This document shows, in pieces, positions 37,569 to 47,472 of a DNA stretch of 64,000 nt. The notes under the pieces were generated by a model that saw only the letters and a program-made list of their open reading frames with translations, was not told the DNA's origin and did no database searches. How positions within the stretch are numbered: the stretch's first letter is position 1; each line of letters begins with the position of its first letter. Where the stretch lies: the NCBI GenBank assembly GCA_018241695.1, contig JAFEDH010000004.1, positions 248,001 through 312,000 of the forward strand, given 5' to 3'. The stretch comes from Pseudomonadota bacterium. GTDB lineage: Bacteria; Pseudomonadota; Gammaproteobacteria; Burkholderiales; Rhodocyclaceae. The translations under genes were made by a program, and so were the position numbers.

Positions 37569-38089
37569 CTGCTACTGAAACCACTACCCTGCGCGACTTT
37601 CAGGAAGGGCTGGCCCAACGCCTGACCCGGGCCGGCCAGGGCGCCACCACCGATGCCCTGCTGGCGGTCGAGGCCGGCAACCAGGGCTGGCTGCTGACGC
37701 TGGGCGAGGCCGGTGAAGTCCTGCCGCCACCTCCCATCACGCCAGTCCCTTTGACCCGGCCCTGGTATGCAGGACTCGTCAATGTCCGTGGCATGCTCTA
37801 CAGCGTGGTGGATCTGGCGGCCTTCAGCGAAGAGGGTGCGGTTACCCTGCCGGAAGCCGACAGCCGCCTGCTCCTGGTGGGGGTGGCACATGGCATCAAC
37901 AGTGCGCTCCTCGTTACCCGCGTCGGCGGCCTGCGGCCCGCGGCCGGCTTCGTTGCCCGGGAAGAAGCTCCGGATCCCGGCCAGCCCTGGGTCGGTGCCG
38001 TGTGGCGCGATGTCGACGGGCGTGCCTGGCGCCGGCTGGATGTGCCCCGTCTGCTGGCCGCACCACGCTTTCTCGATATCGCCCGCTAG
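37565..38089 (+). CDS. pilI: CheW-like coupling protein PilI
   Basis: A 174-residue CheW-domain protein that links the receptor PilJ to the kinase ChpA. The central run PWYAGLVNVRGMLYSVVDL is the CheW signature, matching the G-x-x-N-x-R-G-x pattern. Length is as in PilI. It sits between pilH and pilJ in the usual order. Confidence 0.93.
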   Translation: MTATETTTLRDFQEGLAQRLTRAGQGATTDALLAVEAGNQGWLLTLGEAGEVLPPPPITPVPLTRPWYAGLVNVRGMLYSVVDLAAFSEEGAVTLPEADSRLLLVGVAHGINSALLVTRVGGLRPAAGFVAREEAPDPGQPWVGAVWRDVDGRAWRRLDVPRLLAAPRFLDIAR

Positions 38090-38110
38090 CTTTCCAGACC
38101 GGAGCCTCCC

Positions 38111-40090
38111 ATGCCCAGCCCTGCCACCGAGCGTGACAACTACAGGCCGCAACCCTACCGGATCAGGCGTCCCCTGCCGCTGATCGGTACTTTTGCGGTG
38201 GGTATGCAGTTGCAGATTCTCGCTACCGCCTTTCTCCTGTTCTTCATCGCGGCTGCCTTCGTCGGTCTGATGGATAACCGGGCGGCAGGGCACCGTGCCG
38301 GCCAGATTGCCTCCATCGCTGAAATGCAGAGCCTCGGCGAGCGCATCGCCCGTGCCGGTCTGGCGCTGGAGCACGGACAGCTCCCGGCCCTGGAAGTCCT
38401 GCGGGCAAGCCGCACCCGTTTTGCCGAATTGCAGCGCATGCTGGTCGATGGCGGTAACCGTAACGGCAGCGTGCAGGCGCCGGTGCCGGTGGCGCTCAAA
38501 CCCCAGCTTGACGATGTCGGACGCTACTGGGCCAGCCTCGACCGTGGTGTGCAGGCCGTTCTGGGCCAGGAAAAACGGTTTGTTGCACTGGCCCGACTGG
38601 TAGATGAACTGGAGCACAACGGGATTCATGCCGCCGCACTGGCGGCACAGGCGGGTGGGGCCTGGCCGGATTGGGTCGAACGTGTGGCGCGCAATGTCGA
38701 GCTGGTGAATGCCGATGCCGTCAAGAACGATGCTCCGGCTCTCCAGCTGGTGAAGGATCTGGTATTGGCCCAGGAGGGGGTACCCAGACAGCCCGAACTG
38801 AGTGCCATGATCAAGGCATGGCAGATTTCCGGTGCCGATCTCAAGGGTGCGCAGGAAGGCAAGCATGCCGCCGCAGAACTGTCGACCTTGCTCTCTCCCG
38901 TGACCCGGGCGCTCGATACGCTGGCGGCCGGCTACGATGGTCCCATCGAGGGACGTGGTGGAGATCATCTGGCCCTGCTGGCCACTTTCGGATCGCTTGC
39001 GCTGGGCACCCTGGTGCTGATGATCAAGGTGTACGGCGACGATGCCGCGCAGCGGCGTGAAGAGGCGGAGCGGCAGCGTCGCGCCGCCGAGGCCGCCAAC
39101 GCGGCCACCCAGCAGTCGGTGCGGCACCTGACCGAGGAAATGACGACTCTGGCCGATGGTGATCTGACCGTGCGCGCCACGGTGACGGAGGATCTCACCG
39201 GTGTGATTGCCGATGCCGTGAATTACGCCATCGGCGAACTCTCCGTGCTGGTTGGGCGTATCAACGATGCCGCCGGCCGGCTCGCCGCTGCAACCTCTGC
39301 CGCTGCCCATACTTCCGATGAACTGCTGGCCGCTTCCGACCGCCAGTCCGACGAGATTCGCGATGCCAGTGGCCAGGTGCTGTCCATGGCCCAGTCCATG
39401 GAAACCGTGTCGACCCGCTCGCGCGACACCGCCAGCGCGGCGCGCCAGAGCCTGGAGACCGCGCAAAGGGGAGCGGCCGCCGTGGCCGATTCGATTGCCG
39501 CCATGCACGACATCCGCCAGCAGATCCAGGAGACCTCCAAGCGCATCAAGCGCCTGGGCGAGTCGTCTCAGGAAATCGGCGAGATCGTGGCCCTGATTTC
39601 CGACATTACCGAGCAGACCAACGTCCTCGCGCTCAATGCCGCGATCCAGGCCGCAGCCGCAGGCGAGGCAGGACGCGGTTTTTCCGTGGTGGCCGAAGAG
39701 GTGCAGCGCCTGGCGGAGCGTTCCGGCGACGCCACCAAGCGGATCGCGGTTCTGGTCAGGACCATCCAGGCCGATACCAATGAAACCGTGGCGGCAATGG
39801 AGCGGTCGACCCAGAACGTGGTCAAGGGAGCGCAGCTGTCCGACGCCACCGGGCAGGCCCTGGCCGACATTTCCCGCGTATCGGGCGCCCTGGCGGAAAT
39901 GATCGAGGATATTTCCGGAGATACGCAGCACCAGGCCCAGGTGGCGACACAGGTGGCAGGCACGATGCGCCTGATCCTCACGATCACCGAACAGACGTCC
40001 GATGGCACCCAGCAGACAGCGGTTTCCCTGGGCGAACTGGCCGAACTGGCTGCCGAACTGAAAGGTTCCGTGGCGGGATTCAAGGTATGA
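38111..40090 (+). CDS. pilJ: Chp chemoreceptor PilJ
   Basis: A 659-residue methyl-accepting protein. A first membrane helix (about 33-55, [20 protein letters not shown]) is followed by a periplasmic PilJ-type region (about 56-285), a second helix ([19 protein letters not shown]), a HAMP-like segment and the signalling hairpin [20 protein letters not shown], continuing [14 protein letters not shown]. In Pseudomonas PilJ senses pilin/surface contact. Methylation sites cannot be assigned safely. A GGAG ribosome site precedes ATG 38111. Confidence 0.93.
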   Translation: MPSPATERDNYRPQPYRIRRPLPLIGTFAVGMQLQILATAFLLFFIAAAFVGLMDNRAAGHRAGQIASIAEMQSLGERIARAGLALEHGQLPALEVLRASRTRFAELQRMLVDGGNRNGSVQAPVPVALKPQLDDVGRYWASLDRGVQAVLGQEKRFVALARLVDELEHNGIHAAALAAQAGGAWPDWVERVARNVELVNADAVKNDAPALQLVKDLVLAQEGVPRQPELSAMIKAWQISGADLKGAQEGKHAAAELSTLLSPVTRALDTLAAGYDGPIEGRGGDHLALLATFGSLALGTLVLMIKVYGDDAAQRREEAERQRRAAEAANAATQQSVRHLTEEMTTLADGDLTVRATVTEDLTGVIADAVNYAIGELSVLVGRINDAAGRLAAATSAAAHTSDELLAASDRQSDEIRDASGQVLSMAQSMETVSTRSRDTASAARQSLETAQRGAAAVADSIAAMHDIRQQIQETSKRIKRLGESSQEIGEIVALISDITEQTNVLALNAAIQAAAAGEAGRGFSVVAEEVQRLAERSGDATKRIAVLVRTIQADTNETVAAMERSTQNVVKGAQLSDATGQALADISRVSGALAEMIEDISGDTQHQAQVATQVAGTMRLILTITEQTSDGTQQTAVSLGELAELAAELKGSVAGFKV

Positions 40091-40163
40091 ACAAGGCGCC
40101 GGATAGCCATTGCCGGGTACGGGGCTGCCCGTACTTCCGCCACCGAGCCTTTCCCGATAAAAA

Positions 40164-43100
40164 ATGAGTTTTGATCTGGATATCGGGCCCCTGAGCTGGG
40201 TCAAGGACGAAATCGATCTGGCATTGCACCGCGCAGCCGAATGTATCGACCGTCACACCACGATGAAGGCGGAGGGAGCGGCCCTGGATGAGGCGCGGGC
40301 CTGTCTGCACCAGGTACAGGGTGCGCTCACCATTGTCGGGATTGCCGGACTGCCTGAATTTGCCGCTGCACTGGAGCAGCTGGCGACGGCCCTGTCCGAA
40401 AGGACGGTGACATGGAGCGATGAGACCGCCCGCACGATGCACGATGGACTTGAGACCCTGGCCGACTACATCGAGGGCCTGGTTGCCGGGCGGTCCAGTC
40501 GTCCCCTCGACATGCTGGCGACTTACACCCGTCTGCGTCAGGCTGCGGGCGTGGGAGAAGTTTCCGCGGCCGAACTCTTTTTCCCCGACCTGAGCCAGCG
40601 GCCTCCCCGGCGTGAGGAAGAGATCGTTCCGCTGGCGGGCGAAGCGCTTGCCGCACGCCTGCGCGCTGCCCGCCTGGGTTACGAGCGCGGCATGTTGCGC
40701 TGGCTCAAGGATGCGGATGGCTCCCGTGGTGCGACCCAGATGCGCAATTCCGTGGCGCTGATCGAGCAAACCCAGGAAAGCCCCGCCGCCCGCGCCCTGT
40801 GGTGGATCGCCCTGGCCTTTTTCGATGGCCTCATCCACCACGGTTTTGATTCCGATGCCACGGTGCGCCGCCTGTGCGCGGGACTGGACCGGCAGATCCG
40901 CAAACTGCTGGAAGGCTCTCCCGTGGTGGCCGAAACCCTGCTGCGGGAGTTGCTCTACCGCGTTGCTGTTTCACGTTATCGCAACGAGCAGATCGATGTG
41001 GTGCGCGCCGCGTATCGTCTTGCCGATCTGTGGCCGGTCGAGGAAGCCGCACAGCAATCACCCCTGCCCGCCTTTGTACCGCCTGCGGCGCTGCCCGCCG
41101 TGCTGGAGCAGGCCGAAACCGCCTGGCTACGCTTCTGTTCCGGTGCCGCCGCGGCCCTGCTGGTATTTCACACGGCCATCGATGACATTGCCGCATCCTG
41201 TACGGACGCACCTCCCGCTGTTGCCCGCCTGACCGCTGCCCTGGCCGGACTCGCCGCCTATCTGCGCCGCGACCCCCTGGCCCACGACGATACCCTGGCC
41301 CATCACGTGGAGCTGGGGCTGGCCCTGTTGCGTGACGTGACCGGGCACCCGGCCCAGGTTGACAGTGATTTTGCCTCCCATGTCGAAACACTCGCCACCT
41401 GCCTCGAAGCGTTGATGGAGGGGCGGTCCCTGCCCACGGACGCGATCCTGCCGCTGGAGGCCACGCTGGAACGGAGCCGCCGCCGTCGCGCCGCAGAGCA
41501 GGCCCTGACCTCCCTGGCGCCCATCGAGCAGGCGCTTGACGCATTTTTCCGCGATGCCGCCAAACGTCCCCGGCCAGCGGAGCTGGCCACTTTCTTCGAG
41601 ACCGCGCGTACCGCGCTGGAGGTGCTGGGGGAAGACCGGGCAGTGGCCATGTTCGATATCTGCACCGGGCAGATTCGGGCCTTTGCCGACCCGGCCTACG
41701 TCCCTGCTCGTGCAGAATTCGAGGGCCTGGCACGGCAGCTGGCCGTGCTGGGCACGTTTGCCGAGCAAAGCCGTTTCGGCCATCCTGACCTGGAGGCGCT
41801 GCAGGCACCGCCCGCCGCACCTCCATCGATGGAGGCCGAACTGGCCCAGGCACAGCGCATGGCGCGTACCCTGATTCTCAATCTGCGCGATCCGGACCGT
41901 GATGCGCCGGCCCTGCGCCAGGATCTTCAGCAACATCTGGAAATATTGCGTGACGATGCACCGCTGATCGACGACCTTCTGCTCGAACAGCGGGCCCGCA
42001 ATGCGCTCGCCGCCCTCGCTGCGGCACAGCCGGCACAGGCGGTTGCCGCGGCCTTCGAACATGACATGTCGTCGTTGCCTGATCCGGGACAGGCACCGGT
42101 ATCGACACCGGTGGAAGAGCCTGCGGCAAGGGTGACGGCAGATGATGAAGATCTGCTGGCGATTTTCCGGATCGAGGCCGAAGAAATCCTGTCCCGGGTG
42201 GACGAGGGTCTGGCGGGCCTTGCGGCGGACCCTGTCGATCGCGCTACCCTGGTGGCGGTGCGACGGGGCTTTCATACCCTCAAGGGCAGCAGTCGCATGG
42301 TGGGGCAGCAATCCTGCGGCGAGGCCGCGTATGCCGTCGAATCCCTGCTCAACCGCTGGCTGGCTGGCCGTCTTCCCGTCAGCGTGGATTTGTTGCGGCA
42401 GCTTCATCTCGCGCGTGATCTGTTTTCCGGATGGATGAAGGCGCTGGCGACAGGAGCCCACCCACCGGATACGGCATCCCTGCTTGCGGCCTGTGCGGCG
42501 CTGATGCCCGCAGAAGCGGGGAAAGCCACGGAAACCGTGACGATGCCATCCCCTGTTGCCACACCGGAAACGGCAGAGCCGGAACCCGTGCCTGATCCAA
42601 CGGCGGTGCCGGCGGTTACATCCACGGTATCCGTGGTACCGCCGATGTCCGCGCTGACCGCTGCGCCCGACCTGCCAGTGTTGTCTGTGGCCGCCGCCAC
42701 AGAAGAAGCAGCGGATGCGGATGTGCCCGACCCCGAAACCCTGCCCGTGTTTCTGGATGAGGCGGCGGAGCTGGCAACCGCCCTTGCCGCCGATTTCCGT
42801 GCCTGGCATGGGGCGACGGGCGATGAAGCGGTACCGCACCGGATCAGGAGGCGTCTGCACACGCTCAAGGGGGGGGCGCGCATGGCGGGGCTGAAGGCGA
42901 TCGGTGCGGCCGTGCATGCGCTGGAAGATCGTGTCGATGCCGCCCGTCCGCCGGTGCTGCCCTACACGGTGCGCAATCTGGAGGCCGCATTCGATCATTG
43001 CATCGCCGCCATCGATGCCTGGCGAGGGCGCGAGGCGCCCTCCACACCTGCTTCCGCAGCGCCTGATTCAAACCCGCCACCGCCGCTCGCCACGCCGGAC

Positions 43101-44957
43101 GGAGAATCCTCCTCGCCGCCGGCACCACCGCCGGTCATGCCTGTAGCCACGGATACCGAGGGCACCGTTGCCCAGCTGCGGATTCGCGCCGACCGTGTCG
43201 ATGAGATGGTGAACACGGCGGGAGAAATCGCCATCGCCCGCACCCGCATCGACAGTGAGCTCAAGGCGCTCAAGGAGGTGCTGTCGGAACTGACCGAGGG
43301 TGTCACACGATTGCGCGGCCAGTTGCGGGAAGTCGAGCTGCAGGCCGACACCCGCATCAGTGCCCGCCATGGCGCAGCCGACATGGGGATTGTGGAACCG
43401 GGTCATGAGACCGATTTCGATCCGCTGGAAATGGACCGTTATTCCCGTTTCCAGGAACTCACCCGGATGCTGGCCGAGAGCGTGGACGATGTCGCCACCG
43501 TGCAGCAATCCCTGCTGCGCCATGTGGGGCAGACGGAAATCGCGCTGGGTGTGCAGGCCCGTTTGTCGCGCGAACTTTCGCAAAAGCTGATGGGCGTGCG
43601 CATGGTGGCCATGGCCACACTGTCCGACCGTCTGCAGCGTCTGGTGCGGCTGACGGCCGGAGAGCTGGGGCGGAGCGTGCAGTTCGATCTGGTCGGCGGC
43701 CAGATCGAACTGGATCGCACGGTGCTGGAAAAAATGCAGGCACCCCTGGAGCATCTGCTGCGCAATGCCATCGCCCATGGCATCGAATTTCCCGCAGCAC
43801 GCCGTGCCGCAGGCAAGGATGAAACGGGCCGGGTGACGCTGGCCCTGAACCAGAATGGCAACGAGGTTACCCTTGCCCTTTCCGATGATGGCGCGGGGCT
43901 GGATCTGGCGCGCATCCGCGAGGAAGCCCGCCGTCGCGGCCTCGCGGTGGATACGGCAGATCCCGGTGCCGTGGTGTTCATGCCCGGCTTTACCACCGCC
44001 CGCGAGGTTTCGGCCGTCGCCGGCCGCGGTGTGGGGCTGGATGTGGTGAAAAGCGAAGTTTCGGCCCTGGGCGGCCACATCGAGATGGAATCCGCGCCGG
44101 GCGTTGGCACCACTTTCCGCATTCGCCTGCCGTTGACCCTGGGCATGTCCCAGGCCGTGCTGGTGAAAGCGGGTGACCGTACTTATGCCCTGCCCGCGGT
44201 GATGGTGGTACAGGCGCGAGAACTGAAGCCGGGTGAAATCGAATTGGTGCGCCATTCCGGAACGACCCTGTGGCTCGACCAGACCTACGCCTGGCACTAC
44301 CTGCCTCACCTTCTGGGGCAGACCGGGGCGGGTCCGGAGGTGCAACGGCGCACCTGGCTGCTGTTGCTCAAGAGCGGCGCCCGCCGCCTGGCCCTGGAGG
44401 TGGATGCGCTGCTGGGCAACCAGGAAGTGGTGATGAAAGCCATCGGTCCGCAGCTGGCGCGGGTACCGGGCATGGTTGGCGCAACGGTGCTGGGGGATGG
44501 CGAGATTGTCCTCATCCTCAATCCGGTGGACCTGGCTGACCGCACCTTGCCGGCATCACAGCCGGCTCCTGTCACAGCAACCGTCCGCGGCAAGCCGGTG
44601 GTGATGGTGGTGGACGATTCCCTCACCGTGCGCAAGGTGACGGGCCGCCTGCTGGAGCGTGCCGGCTATGCCGTCGTCACCGCCTGTGATGGCGTGGACG
44701 CCATGGAACAACTGCTCGATCTGGTGCCCGATGTCATGCTGGTGGATATCGAGATGCCGCGCATGGATGGTTTCGATCTGGCCCGGACCGTACGCGCCGA
44801 TGCCCGGCTCAGGCACGTGCCGATCGTGATGATCACGTCGCGCACTGCCGACAAGCACCGCGACTTCGCCAGCGGGATCGGTGTCGACCATTACCTGGGC
44901 AAGCCCTACGACGGGGAAGCCCTGCTTGCGCTGCTGAAGGATTACTGCAATCGCTGA
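40164..44957 (+). CDS. chpA: Chp hybrid histidine kinase (ChpA/PilL)
   Basis: A 1597-residue CheA-like kinase. The N-terminal 650 residues hold PilL_N-type helical bundles without a clear phospho-His. Two canonical Hpt domains follow: RRGFHTLKGSSRMVG (His about 704) and RRRLHTLKGGARMAG (His about 899). Pro-rich linkers flank the second. Then come the dimerisation segment (about 1005-1060), HATPase (N-box LLRNAIAHGIEF about 1196; G-box SDDGAGL about 1240; GRGVGLDVVK about 1287), a CheW-like domain (about 1331-1465) and a receiver with phospho-Asp about 1528 in LVDIEMPRMDG. Pseudomonas ChpA is larger with six Hpt domains, so this is a reduced version. It should phosphorylate PilG and PilH. Confidence 0.94.
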   Translation: MSFDLDIGPLSWVKDEIDLALHRAAECIDRHTTMKAEGAALDEARACLHQVQGALTIVGIAGLPEFAAALEQLATALSERTVTWSDETARTMHDGLETLADYIEGLVAGRSSRPLDMLATYTRLRQAAGVGEVSAAELFFPDLSQRPPRREEEIVPLAGEALAARLRAARLGYERGMLRWLKDADGSRGATQMRNSVALIEQTQESPAARALWWIALAFFDGLIHHGFDSDATVRRLCAGLDRQIRKLLEGSPVVAETLLRELLYRVAVSRYRNEQIDVVRAAYRLADLWPVEEAAQQSPLPAFVPPAALPAVLEQAETAWLRFCSGAAAALLVFHTAIDDIAASCTDAPPAVARLTAALAGLAAYLRRDPLAHDDTLAHHVELGLALLRDVTGHPAQVDSDFASHVETLATCLEALMEGRSLPTDAILPLEATLERSRRRRAAEQALTSLAPIEQALDAFFRDAAKRPRPAELATFFETARTALEVLGEDRAVAMFDICTGQIRAFADPAYVPARAEFEGLARQLAVLGTFAEQSRFGHPDLEALQAPPAAPPSMEAELAQAQRMARTLILNLRDPDRDAPALRQDLQQHLEILRDDAPLIDDLLLEQRARNALAALAAAQPAQAVAAAFEHDMSSLPDPGQAPVSTPVEEPAARVTADDEDLLAIFRIEAEEILSRVDEGLAGLAADPVDRATLVAVRRGFHTLKGSSRMVGQQSCGEAAYAVESLLNRWLAGRLPVSVDLLRQLHLARDLFSGWMKALATGAHPPDTASLLAACAALMPAEAGKATETVTMPSPVATPETAEPEPVPDPTAVPAVTSTVSVVPPMSALTAAPDLPVLSVAAATEEAADADVPDPETLPVFLDEAAELATALAADFRAWHGATGDEAVPHRIRRRLHTLKGGARMAGLKAIGAAVHALEDRVDAARPPVLPYTVRNLEAAFDHCIAAIDAWRGREAPSTPASAAPDSNPPPPLATPDGESSSPPAPPPVMPVATDTEGTVAQLRIRADRVDEMVNTAGEIAIARTRIDSELKALKEVLSELTEGVTRLRGQLREVELQADTRISARHGAADMGIVEPGHETDFDPLEMDRYSRFQELTRMLAESVDDVATVQQSLLRHVGQTEIALGVQARLSRELSQKLMGVRMVAMATLSDRLQRLVRLTAGELGRSVQFDLVGGQIELDRTVLEKMQAPLEHLLRNAIAHGIEFPAARRAAGKDETGRVTLALNQNGNEVTLALSDDGAGLDLARIREEARRRGLAVDTADPGAVVFMPGFTTAREVSAVAGRGVGLDVVKSEVSALGGHIEMESAPGVGTTFRIRLPLTLGMSQAVLVKAGDRTYALPAVMVVQARELKPGEIELVRHSGTTLWLDQTYAWHYLPHLLGQTGAGPEVQRRTWLLLLKSGARRLALEVDALLGNQEVVMKAIGPQLARVPGMVGATVLGDGEIVLILNPVDLADRTLPASQPAPVTATVRGKPVVMVVDDSLTVRKVTGRLLERAGYAVVTACDGVDAMEQLLDLVPDVMLVDIEMPRMDGFDLARTVRADARLRHVPIVMITSRTADKHRDFASGIGVDHYLGKPYDGEALLALLKDYCNR

Positions 44958-44976
44958 ACCCCGGAAGGAATCCATC

Positions 44977-45477
44977 ATGATCCGCTACGATTACGTCAAG
45001 ACCCGCCGTGAAGACATCCAGCCATATTCACAACGCGCCATGGGGCTGGCCATGGCGTTCATGAAGCTCTACACCCGCGTGAACGTGCTGCTCTACCGAT
45101 GCAGCGGCGGACGCCTGATGGGCCGCTTCATGGGGCGCTACGACATTTGCCTGGTGACCTTCACCGGTGTGCGCAGCGGTCGCCGACGCGATGTCGCCCT
45201 GATTCACCTGCCTTATGGAGAAAAGGGGGAAAAAAAACTGCTGGTCGCCTCCCAGGGCGGGCGCGATGTGCATCCGGTCTGGTACCGCAGCATCAAGGCC
45301 CATCCGGAGATCGAAATCCAGTTTCGTGGCGAGCGCCGCGCCTACCGTGCGCGCCAGGCCGATGCCGACGAGAAACGTGCGCTCTGGCCCCATCTGCTGA
45401 GCATCTATCCGGCCTTCGACGAATACCAGGCGCGCACCGACCGGGATATTCCGGTCTTTGTTTGCGAACCGTGCTAG
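44977..45477 (+). CDS. DDN/deazaflavin-dependent nitroreductase family protein
   Basis: A 166-residue protein with the PF04075-like split beta-barrel. The hallmark is FTGVRSGRRRDVALIHLPYG, followed by LLVASQGGRDVHPVWYRSIKAHPEIEIQF, of which the key run is SQGGRDVHPVWYRSIKAHP. In actinobacteria these bind coenzyme F420 and reduce quinones or nitro compounds. I see no F420 genes here, so it may use F420 made elsewhere, FMN, or another cofactor. Start ATG 44977 lies 19 bases after chpA. Its stop shares a CTAG with the stop of the convergent SDR. Confidence 0.8.
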   Translation: MIRYDYVKTRREDIQPYSQRAMGLAMAFMKLYTRVNVLLYRCSGGRLMGRFMGRYDICLVTFTGVRSGRRRDVALIHLPYGEKGEKKLLVASQGGRDVHPVWYRSIKAHPEIEIQFRGERRAYRARQADADEKRALWPHLLSIYPAFDEYQARTDRDIPVFVCEPC

Positions 45478-46337
45478 CGCACGATCACCGTACCGGGGGG
45501 GTGCGGGGCGCCCAGGCTGTCCCGGTAGGAGGGCGGCTGCCGGCCTCCCGCATCGCGGATGCCATAGCGTCCGGCCAGTTCTGCCACGATCAGGGCCTGG
45601 CCCGTGAGCGTCATCCGGTCCGGATCGGCCAGCAGGGCCGCGATCACATGGCCGGTGAATTCAGGCGTTTCGAAATGACCGAACCGGGCTTCCGCCTCTG
45701 CCGGGGAAAGGCCGTTGCGCAATGGGGCGATACGCTCCGTGGCAACGAAACCGGGCCACAGGGAAACCGCCGCGACATCGAAGGGACGCAGGTCCACCGC
45801 CATGTCCGCCGTCATCTTGTCGGTCCCTGCCTTGGCGGCGCCGTAGGCCGGTCCGTAGAAATAGCAGACGCTGCCATAAAAGGAAATGTTGGCGATCAGG
45901 CCACGCCTGCGTGCCACCAGCAGCGGGGCCGCATGGCAGGCCGCCAGGTAGTGGGAATGAAGACCTATCCGGATCATCTCGCCGAGCCGGGCAGGCTTTT
46001 CCCAGAAATTCCCCGGTGTCGCCAGTTCGGGGTCCACATGGGCCGCGTTGTTGACCAGCAGATCGAGCCTGCCCTGTTCTGCCCGGACCTGCCCGAACAG
46101 GGCGCGCACCTGCGCTTCATCCCCATGGTCGCAGACAACGGCGATGCCCCGGCCGCCTGCAGCATCCACCGCGGCGGCGGTTTCGGCGAGCGTGCCCTGC
46201 CCGCCGCTCACGCTGCGGCCGGTGACGTAGACCGTGGCGCCGGTGGCACCCAGCGCCCGGGCCACGCCCTTGCCAATGCCACGGCTGGCGCCGGTGACCA
46301 CCGCGACCGTGGCGGATGAGGAGGAATGAATGTGCAT
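45474..46337 (-). CDS. SDR-family oxidoreductase (DHRS1-like)
   Basis: A 287-residue short-chain dehydrogenase. It has VAVVTGASRGIGKGVARAL, LLVNNAAHVDPEL, catalytic Ser in NISFYGSVCYFYG and the YGAAKAGTDKM Tyr/Lys pair, then SLWPGFVATERI. The long LWPG form resembles the DHRS1 branch, whose substrates include steroids and carbonyl compounds. The substrate here is unknown. Start ATG 46337 is chosen although no good ribosome site precedes it; a TTG at 46373 is in frame. Convergent with the DDN-like gene, so a shared metabolic use is only possible. Confidence 0.86.
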   Translation of the reverse strand: MHIHSSSSATVAVVTGASRGIGKGVARALGATGATVYVTGRSVSGGQGTLAETAAAVDAAGGRGIAVVCDHGDEAQVRALFGQVRAEQGRLDLLVNNAAHVDPELATPGNFWEKPARLGEMIRIGLHSHYLAACHAAPLLVARRRGLIANISFYGSVCYFYGPAYGAAKAGTDKMTADMAVDLRPFDVAAVSLWPGFVATERIAPLRNGLSPAEAEARFGHFETPEFTGHVIAALLADPDRMTLTGQALIVAELAGRYGIRDAGGRQPPSYRDSLGAPHPPGTVIVR

Positions 46338-46537
46338 CGGTGGAGGATACGGGCAGCGGGGGAAGGAGCGCAATCGCTATCATCGATGCAACCGGTGTCC
46401 TGGCGGTGTCCCGCTCTCCGGCGTGCATCGGAGTGATTGATGCAGCGGTGTACGAAGCTCTTGGGTCCGGCGCCGGATTGAAGGACAATGCCGCCCTTCA
46501 CGCCTTTCGCGTCTTTTCCCCACTGCGACTCCATACC

Positions 46538-46816
46538 ATGACTCTCAAGCGTACCGACCTGGCCCGGCGTCTCGGCCTCAAGATCAACAATGCCGTAAAG
46601 CAGGCATCCCCCTCCGGTCGCCTTGCACAAGAAGGCCCCGGCGAAACGGATCGTCGCACCCAGCGGCGCCACGACCGGGCGCTGGGGCTGGTGCCTTTTG
46701 CCGTCAAGCTGCCCCAGGATCTGGTCGCAGCCCTGCACGCCCGGGCCGAAGCCCGCGGCATGCCACTGGCGGAACTGACCGCCGGCCTGTTGCGGCAGGC
46801 GCTGGAGCGGGACTGA
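46538..46816 (+). CDS. small protein with possible ribbon-helix-helix end
   Basis: A 92-residue basic protein. The C-terminal part VPFAVKLPQDLVAALHARAE followed by the helix MPLAELTAGLLRQALERD has the strand-helix-helix look of Arc/MetJ-type DNA-binding proteins. The N-terminal part (LKRTDLARRLGLKINNAV) is basic and resembles a short helix-turn-helix-like segment. I do not recognise a named family. ATG 46538 is chosen; the frame is open far upstream without recognisable content. It ends 10 bases before the LPLAT gene, so the two are probably co-transcribed. Confidence 0.65.
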   Translation: MTLKRTDLARRLGLKINNAVKQASPSGRLAQEGPGETDRRTQRRHDRALGLVPFAVKLPQDLVAALHARAEARGMPLAELTAGLLRQALERD

Positions 46817-46826
46817 GGCGCGGCGC

Positions 46827-47426
46827 ATGCTGAAGGGTTTGCGCCGGCAGCTGGCCCGACTGGGGCCAGCCCTGTTCTTCCTCCTCGCCCGCACCTGGCG
46901 CCTGCGTGTGACCGGCGGACTGCCTCCGGAGCCCGCCGTGGTGGCTTTCTGGCACGGCCTGATGTTGCCGGTGTGGAAGCATTTTGAAGGCCGGCAGGCC
47001 ACGGCGCTGGTGAGCCAGAGCCGTGACGGCGGATTGCTCACCGATCTGCTGCGGCGCTGGGGCTATACCGTGATCCGCGGCTCCTCCTCGCGCGGGAACA
47101 AGGCCGCCTGGGCCGAGCTGGTGGCTGCCGCGCGCTGCTCCCGCGTGCTGATCACGCCCGATGGCCCGCGCGGGCCGGCGCGTCGGCTCAAGGCCGGCGC
47201 CGTGGTGGCCGCCCACCGTGCCGGGGTGCCGCTTTATCTGTGCCGGGTGCGCTGCGCCGCCGCGATTCGCGGCACGCATTGGGACCGCTTCCTGATTCCG
47301 CTGCCCTTTGCCGCCGTGGCGCTGGATTTTGTCGCGCTGCCGGTTCCACCCACTGCCGACCGGGCGGCCATCGATACCCTGATCGTGCGGGCCGAACAGT
47401 TGCTCAACGAAGCCTCGACGCCGTGA
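46827..47426 (+). CDS. lysophospholipid acyltransferase-like protein (DUF374)
   Basis: A 199-residue member of the DUF374 branch of the LPLAT superfamily. The key runs are VVAFWHGLMLPVWKHF, ALVSQSRDGGLLTDLLRRWG, IRGSSSRGNKAAW and LITPDGPRGPARRLKAG, the last being the DUF374 signature. These proteins are thought to acylate lipids at the inner membrane, possibly in lipid A or lysophospholipid metabolism, but few have been tested. An N-terminal hydrophobic stretch may attach it to the membrane. Confidence 0.85.
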   Translation: MLKGLRRQLARLGPALFFLLARTWRLRVTGGLPPEPAVVAFWHGLMLPVWKHFEGRQATALVSQSRDGGLLTDLLRRWGYTVIRGSSSRGNKAAWAELVAAARCSRVLITPDGPRGPARRLKAGAVVAAHRAGVPLYLCRVRCAAAIRGTHWDRFLIPLPFAAVALDFVALPVPPTADRAAIDTLIVRAEQLLNEASTP

Positions 47427-47472
47427 TGTTCACCGCCGCCGGGGTGATGCTGCGCAGCCCGGCGCTACCTGC

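Noticed and set aside
37508..40204. 898-codon open frame on the minus strand opposite pilI and pilJ
   Set aside because: Antisense of recognised CheW and chemoreceptor genes; residue use is typical of a shadow frame.
35981..46337. Steroid degradation cluster suggested by two SDRs, a SnoaL-like protein and a DDN-like reductase
   Set aside because: These genes are scattered among housekeeping genes, and no ring-cleavage, acyl-CoA or monooxygenase genes accompany them.
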